A DNA stretch of 31,559 nt from CALBZH01 sp964538515 (GTDB lineage Bacteria > Desulfobacterota > Syntrophobacteria > Syntrophobacterales > Syntrophobacteraceae), in contig CAZIEW010000068.1 of the NCBI GenBank assembly GCA_964538515.1, positions 1 to 31,559 of the forward strand, given 5' to 3'. How positions within the stretch are numbered: the first letter of the stretch is position 1; every line of letters starts with the position of its first letter. The position numbers and the translations under genes are program-made. Below the pieces are notes generated by a model that was not told where the DNA came from, did not search any database, and worked only from the letters and a program-made list of their open reading frames with translations. Below are positions 8,649-16,609 of the stretch, piece after piece.

Positions 8649-9437
8649 ATGCGCGTTGCTTTGCGACGACGGACCGTCCTGACTATTCTGCTCGTTGGTG
8701 TCTTTCTGGCTGGCTGCCAGACGGTCACGCGGACATTTGACTACCGAGACGTTCATGACGAGTGGAAACGAGCCGTGGCGACAGACAATGTGGACGCGCT
8801 CAAAACACCCGGCTCCCTGACGAGCAGCGATGCCGCCCGCGGTTATGAGTCCGTCGTGGCGAAGCTGGACGACGAATCGATCCGTCATCTGGATGATCGG
8901 CTCAAGCCCAACGCATACGCGCTGCGCGCCATGGCCCAATGGCGCCTGGGGAGACTCCGCGAAGCGCGGGATACCGCCCTCAAAGGACTGAACCTTCCCA
9001 ACACGGCTGAAGCTCCCCGTGATCGGATGGTGCTGAGGATCGTGCCCGCGCTCGTGATCGACGCGGAGCTGGTCGCCAAGCTCAACGCGGGGGATTCCAT
9101 CGTGACCGAGGCCGATTACAATGCAACCTATGCCAAGGACTTTGGGACTGCTGTTCGCCTGCTGAAAGAGGCCGTTGCCACTGCCGATCCGGCGACTCCC
9201 GAGAGCATCGTTGCCTTCGTGCACACGCAGCGCTGGCGGATTTTACGGAACTGGAAGACCGCAATCGCTCGAACCGGTGCCCTTCCACCCGGAGGCGCCG
9301 ATGTTCGCGCCCGCGCCCAAGCGGCCGCCAGATCGCAGCTCGGACAGGACCTCAACGCCGAAATCAGCGCCGAAGAACGGTTCGTCCCCGCAGCGGGCAA
9401 TCTACGCCAGGCCATGGAGGCGATGGCCGTGAAATAG
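8649..9437 (+). CDS. Unrecognised lipoprotein with a TPR-like helical region
   Basis: A 262-residue protein with a lipoprotein signal peptide: Arg-rich start, hydrophobic stretch (10-21) and lipobox LAGC with Cys23 as the lipidation site. Residue +2 after Cys is Gln, so outer-membrane sorting is expected by the usual rule. The region around residues 85-120 (YALRAMAQWRLGRLREARD) looks like a TPR helix pair; the rest is helical without known domains. AGGAG precedes the ATG. It follows the repeat protein by 17 bp in one operon. Function unknown. Confidence 0.75.
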   Translation: MRVALRRRTVLTILLVGVFLAGCQTVTRTFDYRDVHDEWKRAVATDNVDALKTPGSLTSSDAARGYESVVAKLDDESIRHLDDRLKPNAYALRAMAQWRLGRLREARDTALKGLNLPNTAEAPRDRMVLRIVPALVIDAELVAKLNAGDSIVTEADYNATYAKDFGTAVRLLKEAVATADPATPESIVAFVHTQRWRILRNWKTAIARTGALPPGGADVRARAQAAARSQLGQDLNAEISAEERFVPAAGNLRQAMEAMAVK

Positions 9438-9586
9438 GGAATGCGAATCCATCCGCTTGCTCTCCAACAGCGAGGACGGCTCGGATGCCTATTGCGTCAC
9501 GGCCGCCGAATCTCGTACCTCGTACGGACGGGATGTGTGACCATTCCGAGAAGGTCTGATTCTGGACGTGGACAGGGCTTGCTGCG

Positions 9587-10447
9587 CTACCGTTGGTCAC
9601 TCTCCGCTTTCTTGATGATCTCATAGACATCCATTGGACTCTTGCCGCTCCTGCCGGCCAAGTCCTTGATGCTCATCTCCGGAGTGCAGGAAATACCGTG
9701 TGCCTGCAGCGCGTTGATGATTCTCTCCGAATCTAGCTTGTATTGACCGGCAAATTCGGAAAGCGTGAGCCTGCCAAATCCTGGAGCAGGATGCTCGGGC
9801 AACCGCATGGGCGTCCCACCGGTCAGACCCTCCGGCGGCGCACTCATCCTCTCGTAGACCTGTTTAGGAGACATGCGGTTCAGTCTGGAAACATCCAGCA
9901 GGCTCTGATCTCCGCTCTCCAAACGAATTCCAGCCCTTTTCAGCTGTTCCAGAGCATTGTCCGGATCCATCCCCATCTTCCGAGAAATTGCCCTCACAGA
10001 GGACAGCTCCGCATGACCGTAGGGAGGCTCTCCGTACTCTTTGGAAGCCCAGTTCTTGAAAAGCTCGTTCAAGTCCTGAACATAGACGCAAGGCGGAATC
10101 TGGAAATACGTCCCCACTGTGAGAGCGATAACGAGGAGGAGAGCGCAGGTGAGCTCTCTGGTAAACACGACCGTCTGTCTGGCTTGGTTCTTGAGGTAAG
10201 AGATGAGAGGGGCCCAGTTGTAGTAGATGTGCAGCAGAAGAGCCAAGAGGAAGAGCAATCCCAGGTTGATGTGGATGTTGCCCCAATCGGTCTTGGTGAG
10301 ACCCCACAAGTGCCAGTCCGCCCAATAAGCGACCCTTCCCTGGGGGGAGATGTAAAGCACGGTGCTGGTGATCAGAATCAGGATGGATGAGAAAAGAGCG
10401 GTCAGCGATGTCATCTTGCGCATGTTCATGGTGGACGCGGTCCTCAC
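9587..10447 (-). CDS. DUF4405 membrane protein with two tandem C-terminal helical repeats
   Basis: A protein of up to 286 residues. The N-terminal DUF4405 region has three membrane segments (about 12-33, 58-80, 97-115) with histidines His46, His59 and His73 placed like haem-b ligands of small cytochrome-b561-type proteins. The C-terminal half holds two similar 44-residue units (about 155-200 and 235-280), each ending in a conserved helix (MSPKQVYERM and KSPMDVYEII). A GTG at 10447 gives the longest form. An ATG at 10429, preceded by GAGG, is equally plausible. It is a single gene. A role in anaerobic electron transfer is suggested by the family but not proved. Confidence 0.75.
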   Translation of the reverse strand: MRTASTMNMRKMTSLTALFSSILILITSTVLYISPQGRVAYWADWHLWGLTKTDWGNIHINLGLLFLLALLLHIYYNWAPLISYLKNQARQTVVFTRELTCALLLVIALTVGTYFQIPPCVYVQDLNELFKNWASKEYGEPPYGHAELSSVRAISRKMGMDPDNALEQLKRAGIRLESGDQSLLDVSRLNRMSPKQVYERMSAPPEGLTGGTPMRLPEHPAPGFGRLTLSEFAGQYKLDSERIINALQAHGISCTPEMSIKDLAGRSGKSPMDVYEIIKKAESDQR

Positions 10448-10790
10448 ATCAAAACGACATTCTCAACATCGATACCTGGGGATGTCTCTCCAGCCGGCCG
10501 TTCCCACGAACTGGACGATCATCAGGGCCTGGAACGGCTGACTAGAGTCAGGAGTGCGTCAAGTGGCAAGCGTTAAGAGGTCCAGCATTGGCTCAGTGAG
10601 GTTAGAGCCGTACCAAGCGAGCACAATGAAACGAATGTCTGCTACTGACGAGCCAGCATCTGCCACGACTCATGCTGTGAGACGACATCCACCCTGGGCT
10701 GCCACGATGATGAGTCCGGAGAGCCCCCGACAAGTAGGGGGAATGTTGTTTAGTACAGCTCCCCTGAATAAAGTGACCATTGCCCGGGTT

Positions 10791-10860
10791 CGTCATTCCC
10801 GCAAGTTCTTGGCGGGAATCCAACAGAAAATCCTGGATGCCCGCCTTCGCGGGCATGACA
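10791..10860. repeat. Dispersed palindromic element of the PAKAGIQ type
   Basis: An imperfect inverted repeat whose arms begin CGTCATTCCCGC and end GCGGGCATGAC. When translated by chance this widespread bacterial repeat reads PAKAGIQ or similar. It is a REP/MITE-like element, not a gene. One complete copy is seen in this window. Confidence 0.7.
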
Positions 10861-10900
10861 GTCGGTTATCGGACACCCATTCGTGTGGCCCCGTACTTAG

Positions 10901-11030
10901 AGACGGGGAGACTTGGAGAGAGGGAGACGCTGTGGATGTCAAGTGTGACAGCGACTGGCTTTGCGCCGGTAGATGCTTGTTTGTCCGTTCTCCCTTTCTC
11001 CCCATCACCGTGTCTCCCTGTCCTCCCGTC
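10901..11030. repeat. Imperfect inverted repeat of GGGAGA/TCTCCC type
   Basis: A purine-rich arm (10901-10928, repeats of GGGGAGAC) faces a pyrimidine-rich arm (10988-11030, repeats of TCTCCC). The spacer is about 60 bp. It resembles low-complexity miniature palindromes dispersed in many bacterial genomes; no transposase is associated. Confidence 0.5.
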
Positions 11031-11176
11031 TTGCTGTTCGTGGATCAACTCAACAGCATTGACGAGTAGGAGGCAGGGTTGACTGTTCTTGCTGCCAAAA
11101 TCGAGAGGGGGGACCGAGGCATCATGTCCCCCCAACATCCGAGGGGGCACCTTCGAGCTGCCCCCTTTGATTTCCC

Positions 11177-11264
11177 TGGTGCCGGAGGAGAGAATCGAAC
11201 TCTCACGGGCGCAAGGCCCACTGGATTTTGAGTCCAGCGCGTCTACCTGTTCCACCACTCCGGC
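11177..11264 (-). tRNA. tRNA-Leu (anticodon CAA)
   Basis: A class II tRNA on the minus strand with 7-bp acceptor stem GCCGGAG/CTCCGGC, discriminator A and an encoded CCA (11179-11177). The D-arm contains the leucine-like GGTAGACGC. The anticodon stem CTGGA/TCCAG encloses the loop CTCAAAA, giving anticodon CAA, which reads UUG. A long variable arm and a T-loop GTTCGATTC are present. An AT-rich promoter-like stretch lies just upstream (11265-11300). Confidence 0.95.
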
Positions 11265-11592
11265 TTTATAATAAATTCAATATATTACCATCACAAAACC
11301 GTGTTCTTAGTAAGCTTAGTCAAGCATTTAGTCAAGAGCTTTCTTCTCCGGCTTCCGAGGAAAGCGAGTGGCTTGCCCCCAACGAGCAAGCCTTACAGTC
11401 ACCGCAAGAGTGCTGTTTAGCAGAAAAGAAGGGGCAGGGTCAAGGCAATCATCTTCCAAGGCAGGGCTACGTCACCCAAGCGTATAAGAAAGGAAAATAA
11501 TTCAGAAAAGGCGCCATAGCGGACTTTGGCCTTCGGCTGTGCTATTGAGGGGACATGAGCCGTGGGGGAGACCACACAACAGCGCCCGTTGA
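11265..11592. other. Intergenic region between tRNA-Leu and the ISAs1 remnant
   Basis: Holds the tRNA promoter (AT-rich, 11265-11290) and a small hairpin GGCTTG/CAAGCC near 11371-11393. No gene was recognised. The edge of the transposon remnant may lie near 11540-11590, but no terminal repeat could be identified. Confidence 0.4.
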
Positions 11593-12676
11593 ACTCTCCG
11601 CTCCATTGAGGTTCGCCCGATTTTTCGAAGTGAGCGAGCCCAATGGGATCGATTGATGCGGGAGCACCACTGCCAGGGATTCCGTTCCATGGCAGGGGAA
11701 TCGTTGCGCTATGCGGCTGTCTTCCAGGACCAGTGGCTCGCTTTGCTCGGATGGAGTGCAGCCGCCCTCAGCTGCAAAGTCCGCGATCAATGGATTGGAT
11801 GGTCTCCACAGCTCCAAGGATCCCGGTTGCCCCTTGGGGTCAACAACTCCCGGTTCCTGATCCTGCCCGATGTACGGGTCCCTAATCTTGCCCCAAGAAT
11901 CCTCTCCCTCAATGTCAAACGACTCTCCCTCGATTGGACGAAGGTCCTCGGTCATCCCGTGTGGCTTGCCGAAACCTTCGTCGATCCCCGGCACTTCAAA
12001 GGAGCCTGTTACAAGGCGGCGGGATGGGTCTCGGTCGGCCACACGCTGGGATTCAGAAGAACCTCTGGAGGCTATCTCTTCCACGATCACCCGAAAATCG
12101 TTTTTGTCCGTCCCCTTCATCTCCGTGCGCAAGAGTTTCTGAGCGACCCGCACCCCGAAGCCAACCCTTATCCGGAGCTGAAACCCACGGAGCTTTCCGC
12201 CAAACAGGCTCACGCTCTCATCGAGCGTCTCTCAGCCGTGCCCGATCCTCGCAGGCCCAGAGGCAGACGGCATAAGATGATCTCGGTTTTGGCCATCTCG
12301 CTTTGCGGCATCATGAGCAACGCCAGAAGCTTCGCACCCATTGCCGAATGGGCGCGGCGCTGCCCGCAGAAAATGCTCAAACGCCTCTACTGCAGGTACG
12401 ATCCCCAGAAGCACTGCTACGTTCCACCCAGCGAGCCCGCGATTCGCCGTAACCTGCGGGCTGTCGACGCCGATGCGGTCGACCAGAGCCTGTGCGGTTG
12501 GTGGACTCACTCCGACGATGCCATCTCCGTCGATGGAAAAACCGTCCGGGGTGGCACGACAGGAAGACGGACGCCAAGTCCATCTCCTCAGCGCTTTTCT
12601 CCAAAACCAGGGTGCCGTGATCGCTCAACGGCAGGTTGATCATGCCCAACAACTGAGCAAACTCATTGATTTCTAA
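11593..12676 (+). pseudogene. ISAs1-family transposase with N-terminal DUF4338 (DruA-like) domain, frameshifted and truncated
   Basis: The frame is open from 11593 with no good start codon. The first part (about 11620-12120) is a DUF4338/DruA-like domain, with landmarks LGWSAAALSCKVRDQWIGW, NNSRFLILP, a KGACYKAAGW helix and a final FVRPL. It is followed by the ISAs1 N-terminal region (LSAVPDPRRPRGRRHKM, then the catalytic-core start AISVDGKTVRG). Near 12550 the frame shifts by one, and the new frame continues family-like (GRQVHLLSAFLQNQGAVIAQ) until a stop at 12676. Roughly the last 200 residues, with the remaining DDE acidic residues, are missing. The gene is dead as a transposase. The domain order is seen directly; the family names come from recall. 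Confidence 0.8.
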
Positions 12677-12704
12677 AGAGAGATTCAAGTATCCAAAAGG
12701 ACTC

Positions 12705-13022
12705 TCACGTGCCAGTCTCCATCAGGAGGGGTTCAACCCGTTCATGTCCAACAAGCCTGCGTGCATATAGAAGACAAGCTTGAACGTCCTCTGGCTCCAA
12801 CCAGGGGTAGCCTTCGAGGATGGTCTCAATGCTGTCGCCAGCCGCAAGCATGCCGAGAACATGCTCAACCGCCAGTCGCCTCCCCCTGATGATCGGCTTC
12901 CCACCGAATATCTTGGGGTTGACTGTGATCCGATCCAACAGTTTGTCTTCGTCCATCATCTCATCTCGCTGAGCACCGATTTCTTCAAACAGACGATCAA
13001 GCCAACGCTCCGAAGGGAACAT
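12705..13022 (-). CDS. DUF433 antitoxin-like protein, without its toxin
   Basis: A protein of 105 residues, or 83 if it starts at Met23 (12956), which fits the usual size of about 75-80. The DUF433 signature is clear: LLDRITVNPKIFGGKPIIRG, then RLAVEHVLGMLAAGDS and YPWLEPEDVQACLLYA, forming an HTH-like fold. DUF433 proteins are usually antitoxins encoded just upstream of a PIN-like toxin (DUF5615 type). Here the downstream side is the broken ISAs1 element and no toxin is present, so it is an orphan. Start uncertain. Confidence 0.82.
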   Translation of the reverse strand: MFPSERWLDRLFEEIGAQRDEMMDEDKLLDRITVNPKIFGGKPIIRGRRLAVEHVLGMLAAGDSIETILEGYPWLEPEDVQACLLYARRLVGHERVEPLLMETGT

Positions 13023-13185
13023 TCCCTACCATCACATGGTACATGATTTGGGAATGGCCTCCATTCCTTTTCTCAAGTCGGCACCCATACCACACACTTT
13101 GATCCGGTAGGAGGTCAGGCGCATTGGTCATGTAAAGCCTGTTGATTAAAATAGGGTAAACTGTAGTTATATTAATATTTTAAAC

Positions 13186-13257
13186 ATGGAAAGCCGGTAT
13201 ATTTGAGGGGTATTTTCGACCAAGAAAAACCACTCAAAATATACGGGAGCTTTCCAT
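13186..13257. repeat. Hairpin at the transposase start that would hide its ribosome site
   Basis: Arms at 13186-13207 and 13233-13257 pair as ATGGAAAGC/GCTTTCCAT and TATATTT-GAG/CTC-AAAATATA with small bulges. The right arm contains the GGGAG ribosome site and the AUG of the IS4-like transposase. Such a structure at an IS end is known in other families to block translation from read-through transcripts. It may also mark the left terminal repeat of the element. Confidence 0.6.
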
Positions 13258-13907
13258 GCGAGAGAAGAATATCAAACGCGAAGTGCTCAAACAACTGAAG
13301 AAGGAATTCCCAAACTGGCGCCGGCTGCCTCGAAAGGAGAAGAAGAGAATTGCCAGGGAAGTTTTGGAGAGCGTAGTCGCCAAGAATGCCAGTAACGAGC
13401 AGACATGGGATATTGCCATTCATGAACTGACCAACACACCGGTGCCGATGCCCGGGATCATGAAGTTGGCGGAAACGGAGCCATTCGTAGAGCAGACAAC
13501 CCGCGGTCTGTTCAGCTTTCCCATCAAACGGTGGTCGAGCCAGTACGACGACCCTGAGCTGGAGGCGATCGATGCGTTGATGGATGACCGGGTAGTGAAC
13601 CGGTTGCTGGCGCCTGTCGGGTAGACACCGAGCATGAAGGGACTGTATCCCTGCCACTTTTTGCGGGCTGAATTGCTGAAGTCGTTGCGCTACGCGGAGA
13701 TCAACTATCGCAAGTATTGCAGAGATGTCATCAACCGGATGGACAGCAAGAGGCAGCGAGCCTTCATCCACCTGCCGCTTTATAGGGCGGTAACGATAGA
13801 CCACACTCAGTTGAGCCAGTTTCGCAGCAGCTTGACGGTCGTTCAACTGGTGAATCTCATGGTGTATGTGATCCATCTGTTGGTCAAGAGCGGCAGGATA
13901 GTTCCAC
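13256..13907 (+). pseudogene. IS4-like transposase, interrupted by an amber codon and truncated
   Basis: The N-terminal part (122 codons, starting MREKNIKREVLKQLKKEFPN) runs to a TAG at 13622-13624. The same frame then continues with clear family sequence (TPSMKGLYPCHFLRAELLKS, later TIDHTQLSQFRSSL) to about 13900. Related transposases as I recall them have a Tyr where the TAG stands (GYTPSM context), so a single C-to-G change explains it. All sequence after the DHTQLSQFR region, including the catalytic acidic residues, is lost at the junction with the ABC exporter fragment near 13905. It is a dead element remnant. Confidence 0.8.
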
Positions 13908-14489
13908 GACATTCACGAGGGCGAAATAACCATCGGCGGCTTCGATATTCGGCACATGCGCATGGAAGACCTCATGGCGTCGCTTTCTATCGTATTCCAG
14001 GACGTGGTCCTCTTCAATGATACGGTCGCCGAGAACATCCGACGGGGGCGTCCGGGGGCCGGGGACGACGAGGTCATGGCCGCGGCACGCCTCGCGCGAT
14101 GCGAGGAGCTCATCCAAGCCCTCCCTTCGGGGTACGCCACCAAGCTCGGAGATCGCGGGTCGCGCCTGAGCGAGGGACAGAAGCAGCGCATTTCCATTGC
14201 CCGAGCCATCTTGAAAAACGCCCCCATCCTCATCCTCGACGAGGCGACGGCCTACGTCGACCCCAACAGCGAACGACAGCTCCAGGCGGCCCTTTCGGAG
14301 CTTGCCAGGGGCAAGACGGTCATCGCCATTGCCCACCGACTGGCCACCATCGCCGACGCGGATCAGATCCTCGTGGTGGAGGACGGCACCATCGTCGAAC
14401 GAGGCACGCACGGTGAGCTTCTGGGCCTCCGGGGGCGTTACTGGAGCATGTGGGAGGCTCAGACGGAAGCAGGGAAATGGAAGATCTGA
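13908..14489 (+). pseudogene. ABC exporter ATP-binding domain, 5' truncated
   Basis: The frame begins inside the nucleotide-binding domain of an exporter-type ABC protein. The membrane domain and Walker A are missing. What remains is the Q-loop (VFQDVVLFND), signature LSEGQ, Walker B ILILDEAT with intact Asp-Glu, and the H-loop His in IAHRLATI, ending with a normal C-terminus. The best relatives in the window are the YbtP/YbtQ-like exporters at 24.2-26.9 kb. The break coincides with the truncated IS4-like gene, so insertion and deletion probably removed the 5' part. Confidence 0.85.
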
Positions 14490-14570
14490 TTCACGACGGC
14501 AATACGCCAGCTCGATTGCCGATCGAAGACACTGCAAAGACCGCAGTTCACGATGCCCTCTTGAGTCGAC

Positions 14571-14980
14571 TCACGGTTTCCGGCCCCTCAGTGCAGGCTT
14601 TTCAAGGCCCCGGGCCGCCGGAGCAGCTGGAAGGCACTGGGCCCAGCAGCACTTCCCCTGGTGATCCGCTGTGTGCTCGCGGCGCACCTGTTGTCCGCAG
14701 CCCGCACAGCGGATGCGGATGCGGGGGTCTCCAGAGTTTCCAGGGGATCGACGGTCTCCTCCAGGCCGAGCGGATCTTCGGCACTGCCGGCGAGCAGCCT
14801 CGACACGCGGCCGTCCAGGATCTCCTCGAACCGCAACACTTCATCCAGCGGGATCCTGTCGTGCGCGATCGGATCACGGTATTCCTGCTCGTCGCTGAAG
14901 GAAGGGCTCTTGATGGTCTCGACGCGCTCCATGTTGCAGGCAATGATGTTGGCGGATGCGTTTGTCTGAAAAGTACTGCT
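14571..14980 (-). pseudogene. Degraded second copy of an FmdE-family gene (C-terminal part)
   Basis: On the minus strand, 14932 to about 14730 encodes HDRIPLDEVLRFEEILDGRV, clearly parallel to the NRITLDEVVEFQQLLDARV segment of the intact neighbour. After a frameshift near 14725 another frame encodes the zinc ribbon (CAGCGQQVRREHT then CCWAQC), parallel to the neighbour's CSKCGQQVRRD/CCDPC. The stop is at 14571-14573. Sequence above about 14980 is no longer alignable by eye and the FHGHLCP core is absent. It is a paralogue or tandem-duplication remnant, non-functional. Confidence 0.75.
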
Positions 14981-15126
14981 GCTCGGACGACGGATTTCCG
15001 CTCAAGTGGGCGAGCATACAGGAGAACGGCGGCGTATGCCATCTCCCGGGTGCCGGATAGAAGACAATGCGACGCCGAATGGATCTCCATCCGGCATCAT
15101 GTCCGAATCACGATTCCCGTTTTCGA

Positions 15127-16089
15127 TCAATGCAGTTTTCGATCCAGCCCGCCGGCTTCTGTTGCTGTGAGGCACGGATCGCAGCAAAAGCCGCCATGCA
15201 TCTTCTGCGCCCGATCTCTGCGCACCTGCTGTCCGCATTTGGAGCAAAGGACATAAGTGGTTGGGGTCTCGAAGGTCAGGGGGTGACCGCACTCGGCATC
15301 CAGCTCGAAGAGCTCCTCGGGCAGCGAAGACAGCAATTTGTCCACTCGTGCATCGAGGAGCTGCTGAAATTCTACCACCTCGTCCAGGGTGATCCGGTTT
15401 TCAGCGATCTTTTGCTCATACATCTCGTAGGAGACCTCGTCGCCGAAGGCCAGCGTTCGCAGCCTGAGCATGAAGCTCTTTTCCGAATCGTTGGTCGAAA
15501 ACGTATAGTTGTGTTTACCGAAATCGAGTACCCTCAGCGCCTGGTTTCCTACCGTCACCCCCAGCAGGATCTGAAATGCATCCAGGGCGGAGGTGTTGTT
15601 TTCCGCAATCACAGACAATCTGCCGACCGGTTGGTCCTCGTTTTCGATCAACAGTCGGGACGCATACTCACACGCCTTCATCCCGATCGCCAGCTCCGGA
15701 CACAGATGACCATGGAAGTCCACCACCCGCTTCACCGTCATGCTCACCAACATCTTCCGATCCTCCCGATCCAGGAACAGCAGCTCATCATCGTTCATCA
15801 CCCGAAAGCTGAGAATCCAGTGACCTTCTTCGACGGTCCGCCCCGCCTCAGTCCGGTCAAAGTAAAGGAAGAACACCTCATTATCGTCCGTCTTAACCAG
15901 GTAGCCGTTCGGAAAGCCATCGGGCCGGATTCTGAACCTTCCCAGGACTTCACGAACCGAACGGTGCACCGCTCCGTGCGTGAAGTGAAGCGGAGTCTGA
16001 CGAGTGTTGTCGAATTCCGCGCGGACCTCCTTCTGGATGTAGTGCAGCCAATCGTAACGAATGGATCTGAGCGCCTCCGCTGAATTCAT
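15127..16089 (-). CDS. FmdE-family protein with N-terminal extension and C-terminal zinc ribbon
   Basis: A 320-residue protein. Residues 1-115 are an uncharacterised N-terminal domain. The FmdE core follows, with its hallmark FHGHLCPELAIG (125-136), presumably a metal site through His126, His128 and Cys130. A C-terminal zinc ribbon has C282-x2-C285 and C303-x2-C306. FmdE was named from a molybdenum formylmethanofuran dehydrogenase operon, but most bacterial members lie beside metal, corrinoid or molybdenum genes and their role is unknown. AAAGGAG sits 8 bp before the ATG at 16089, which decides the start. The gene is preceded by a terminator-bearing leader, so it is probably controlled by transcription attenuation. 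Confidence 0.85.
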   Translation of the reverse strand: MNSAEALRSIRYDWLHYIQKEVRAEFDNTRQTPLHFTHGAVHRSVREVLGRFRIRPDGFPNGYLVKTDDNEVFFLYFDRTEAGRTVEEGHWILSFRVMNDDELLFLDREDRKMLVSMTVKRVVDFHGHLCPELAIGMKACEYASRLLIENEDQPVGRLSVIAENNTSALDAFQILLGVTVGNQALRVLDFGKHNYTFSTNDSEKSFMLRLRTLAFGDEVSYEMYEQKIAENRITLDEVVEFQQLLDARVDKLLSSLPEELFELDAECGHPLTFETPTTYVLCSKCGQQVRRDRAQKMHGGFCCDPCLTATEAGGLDRKLH

Positions 16090-16148
16090 TCCACGACTCC
16101 TTTGCGCGCGATGTTGACTCAAACCGGCGGTCGATCGGTTTCAGAGAC

Positions 16149-16376
16149 AAAAAAAGGGCCAAGAAGCTCGAGGTGCCTCAGCACCTCTCAAAGCCTTCTT
16201 GGCCCTGTTCGATCGAAACCAACTATCGTTTGTCGACGGCCCTTGGTCCGGACTCGCGCTACGGGGGCTTGCGTTGATGAAACCTGAGCTTGCAGCCCAA
16301 ATCAATCAAAACGTCCAACCTGCGGCACATCGGCAGCTTCCTGCTGCCGTGTCAGACCATCACCGGCATCACAGGT
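16149..16376 (-). promoter_or_regulatory. Leader A: candidate attenuator/riboswitch upstream of fmdE
   Basis: About 228 nt transcribed on the minus strand from promoter A. CCTGT at the 5' end (16375-16371) can pair with ACAGG (16208-16204), which overlaps the 5' arm of the terminator. Near the 5' end a 7-bp hairpin CGGCAGC/GCTGCCG with a 5-nt loop occupies 16331-16349. The terminator (16205-16149) has a perfect 11-bp lower stem (GGGCCAAGAAG with CTTCTTGGCCC), an upper GAGGTGC/GCACCTC hairpin and T7. It resembles leaders B and C. It ends 60 bp before the fmdE start. Ligand unknown. Confidence 0.6.
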
Positions 16377-16530
16377 ACGGATAATAGATCGGCGAAAGAA
16401 ACCCTGTCAAGTCGTCGGACGAGGACACCTCGGCGATGCCCTCCTCGTCTTCGAACAAGGCGAGCGCCCCGGTGCCGATGAAGCCTCGGATCTCCGTGGG
16501 GCAGCACCAGGCCGCTCCCATGGGGAGTCG
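16369..16530 (-). other. Short coding-like fragment of unknown origin
   Basis: A minus-strand frame that ends with TGA at 16369-16371 and has very GC-rich third codon positions for its last 40 codons (it includes ALALFEDEEGIAEVSSSDDL). No ribosome site or recognisable domain. It overlaps promoter A, so it is probably the tail of a deleted gene rather than a working one. Identity unknown. Confidence 0.3.
16381..16410 (-). promoter_or_regulatory. Promoter A (fmdE leader)
   Basis: TTGACA (16410-16405), an 18-bp spacer and TATTAT (16386-16381) on the minus strand, a near-consensus sigma70 promoter. The expected start point is about 16375, at the first base of the leader's closing pairing. Confidence 0.65.
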
Positions 16531-16576
16531 TCGTCTTCGTGTGCCATGCGACGGGCGCAAGGCACGGATTATTTGG

Positions 16577-16606
16577 TTGACTGGATCGGCTGGATCCGTC
16601 TAAAGA
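16577..16606 (+). promoter_or_regulatory. Promoter B (AraC::NikA leader)
   Basis: TTGACT (16577-16582), an 18-bp spacer and TAAAGA (16601-16606). The alternative TCTAAA (16599-16604) has a 16-bp spacer. Weaker than promoters A and C. It is divergent from promoter A, with about 165 bp between the two -35 boxes. Confidence 0.45.
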
Positions 16607-16609
16607 AAT

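Larger units (their letters stand above)
10448..11176. other. Repeat-rich non-coding region
   Basis: About 730 bp between DUF4405 and tRNA-Leu. Open frames exist but lack ribosome sites and coding character. It contains a dispersed palindromic element and an imperfect purine/pyrimidine inverted repeat, listed separately. The segment 10554-10760 is unassigned. Confidence 0.5.

Noticed and set aside
10554..11069. Plus-strand open frame between DUF4405 and tRNA-Leu
   Set aside because: It runs through two palindromic repeats, has no ribosome site and no domain; coding is an accident of repeat composition.
11177..11264. tRNA-Leu as the attachment site of an integrated element
   Set aside because: No integrase gene and no second copy of the tRNA 3' end were found in the window; the broken transposons lie on the 5' side of the tRNA.
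13622..13624. TAG in the IS4-like gene as a possible recoded (pyrrolysine) codon
   Set aside because: No PYLIS-like structure was seen, transposases are not known to use pyrrolysine, and the gene is truncated anyway. A plain nonsense mutation is enough.
16149..16376. Leader A as a known Moco or cobalamin riboswitch
   Set aside because: The Moco-type GCCTCCC/GGAAAGG elements and the 3' B12-box are not present at the right places. A covariance search with RF01055 and RF00174 would settle it.
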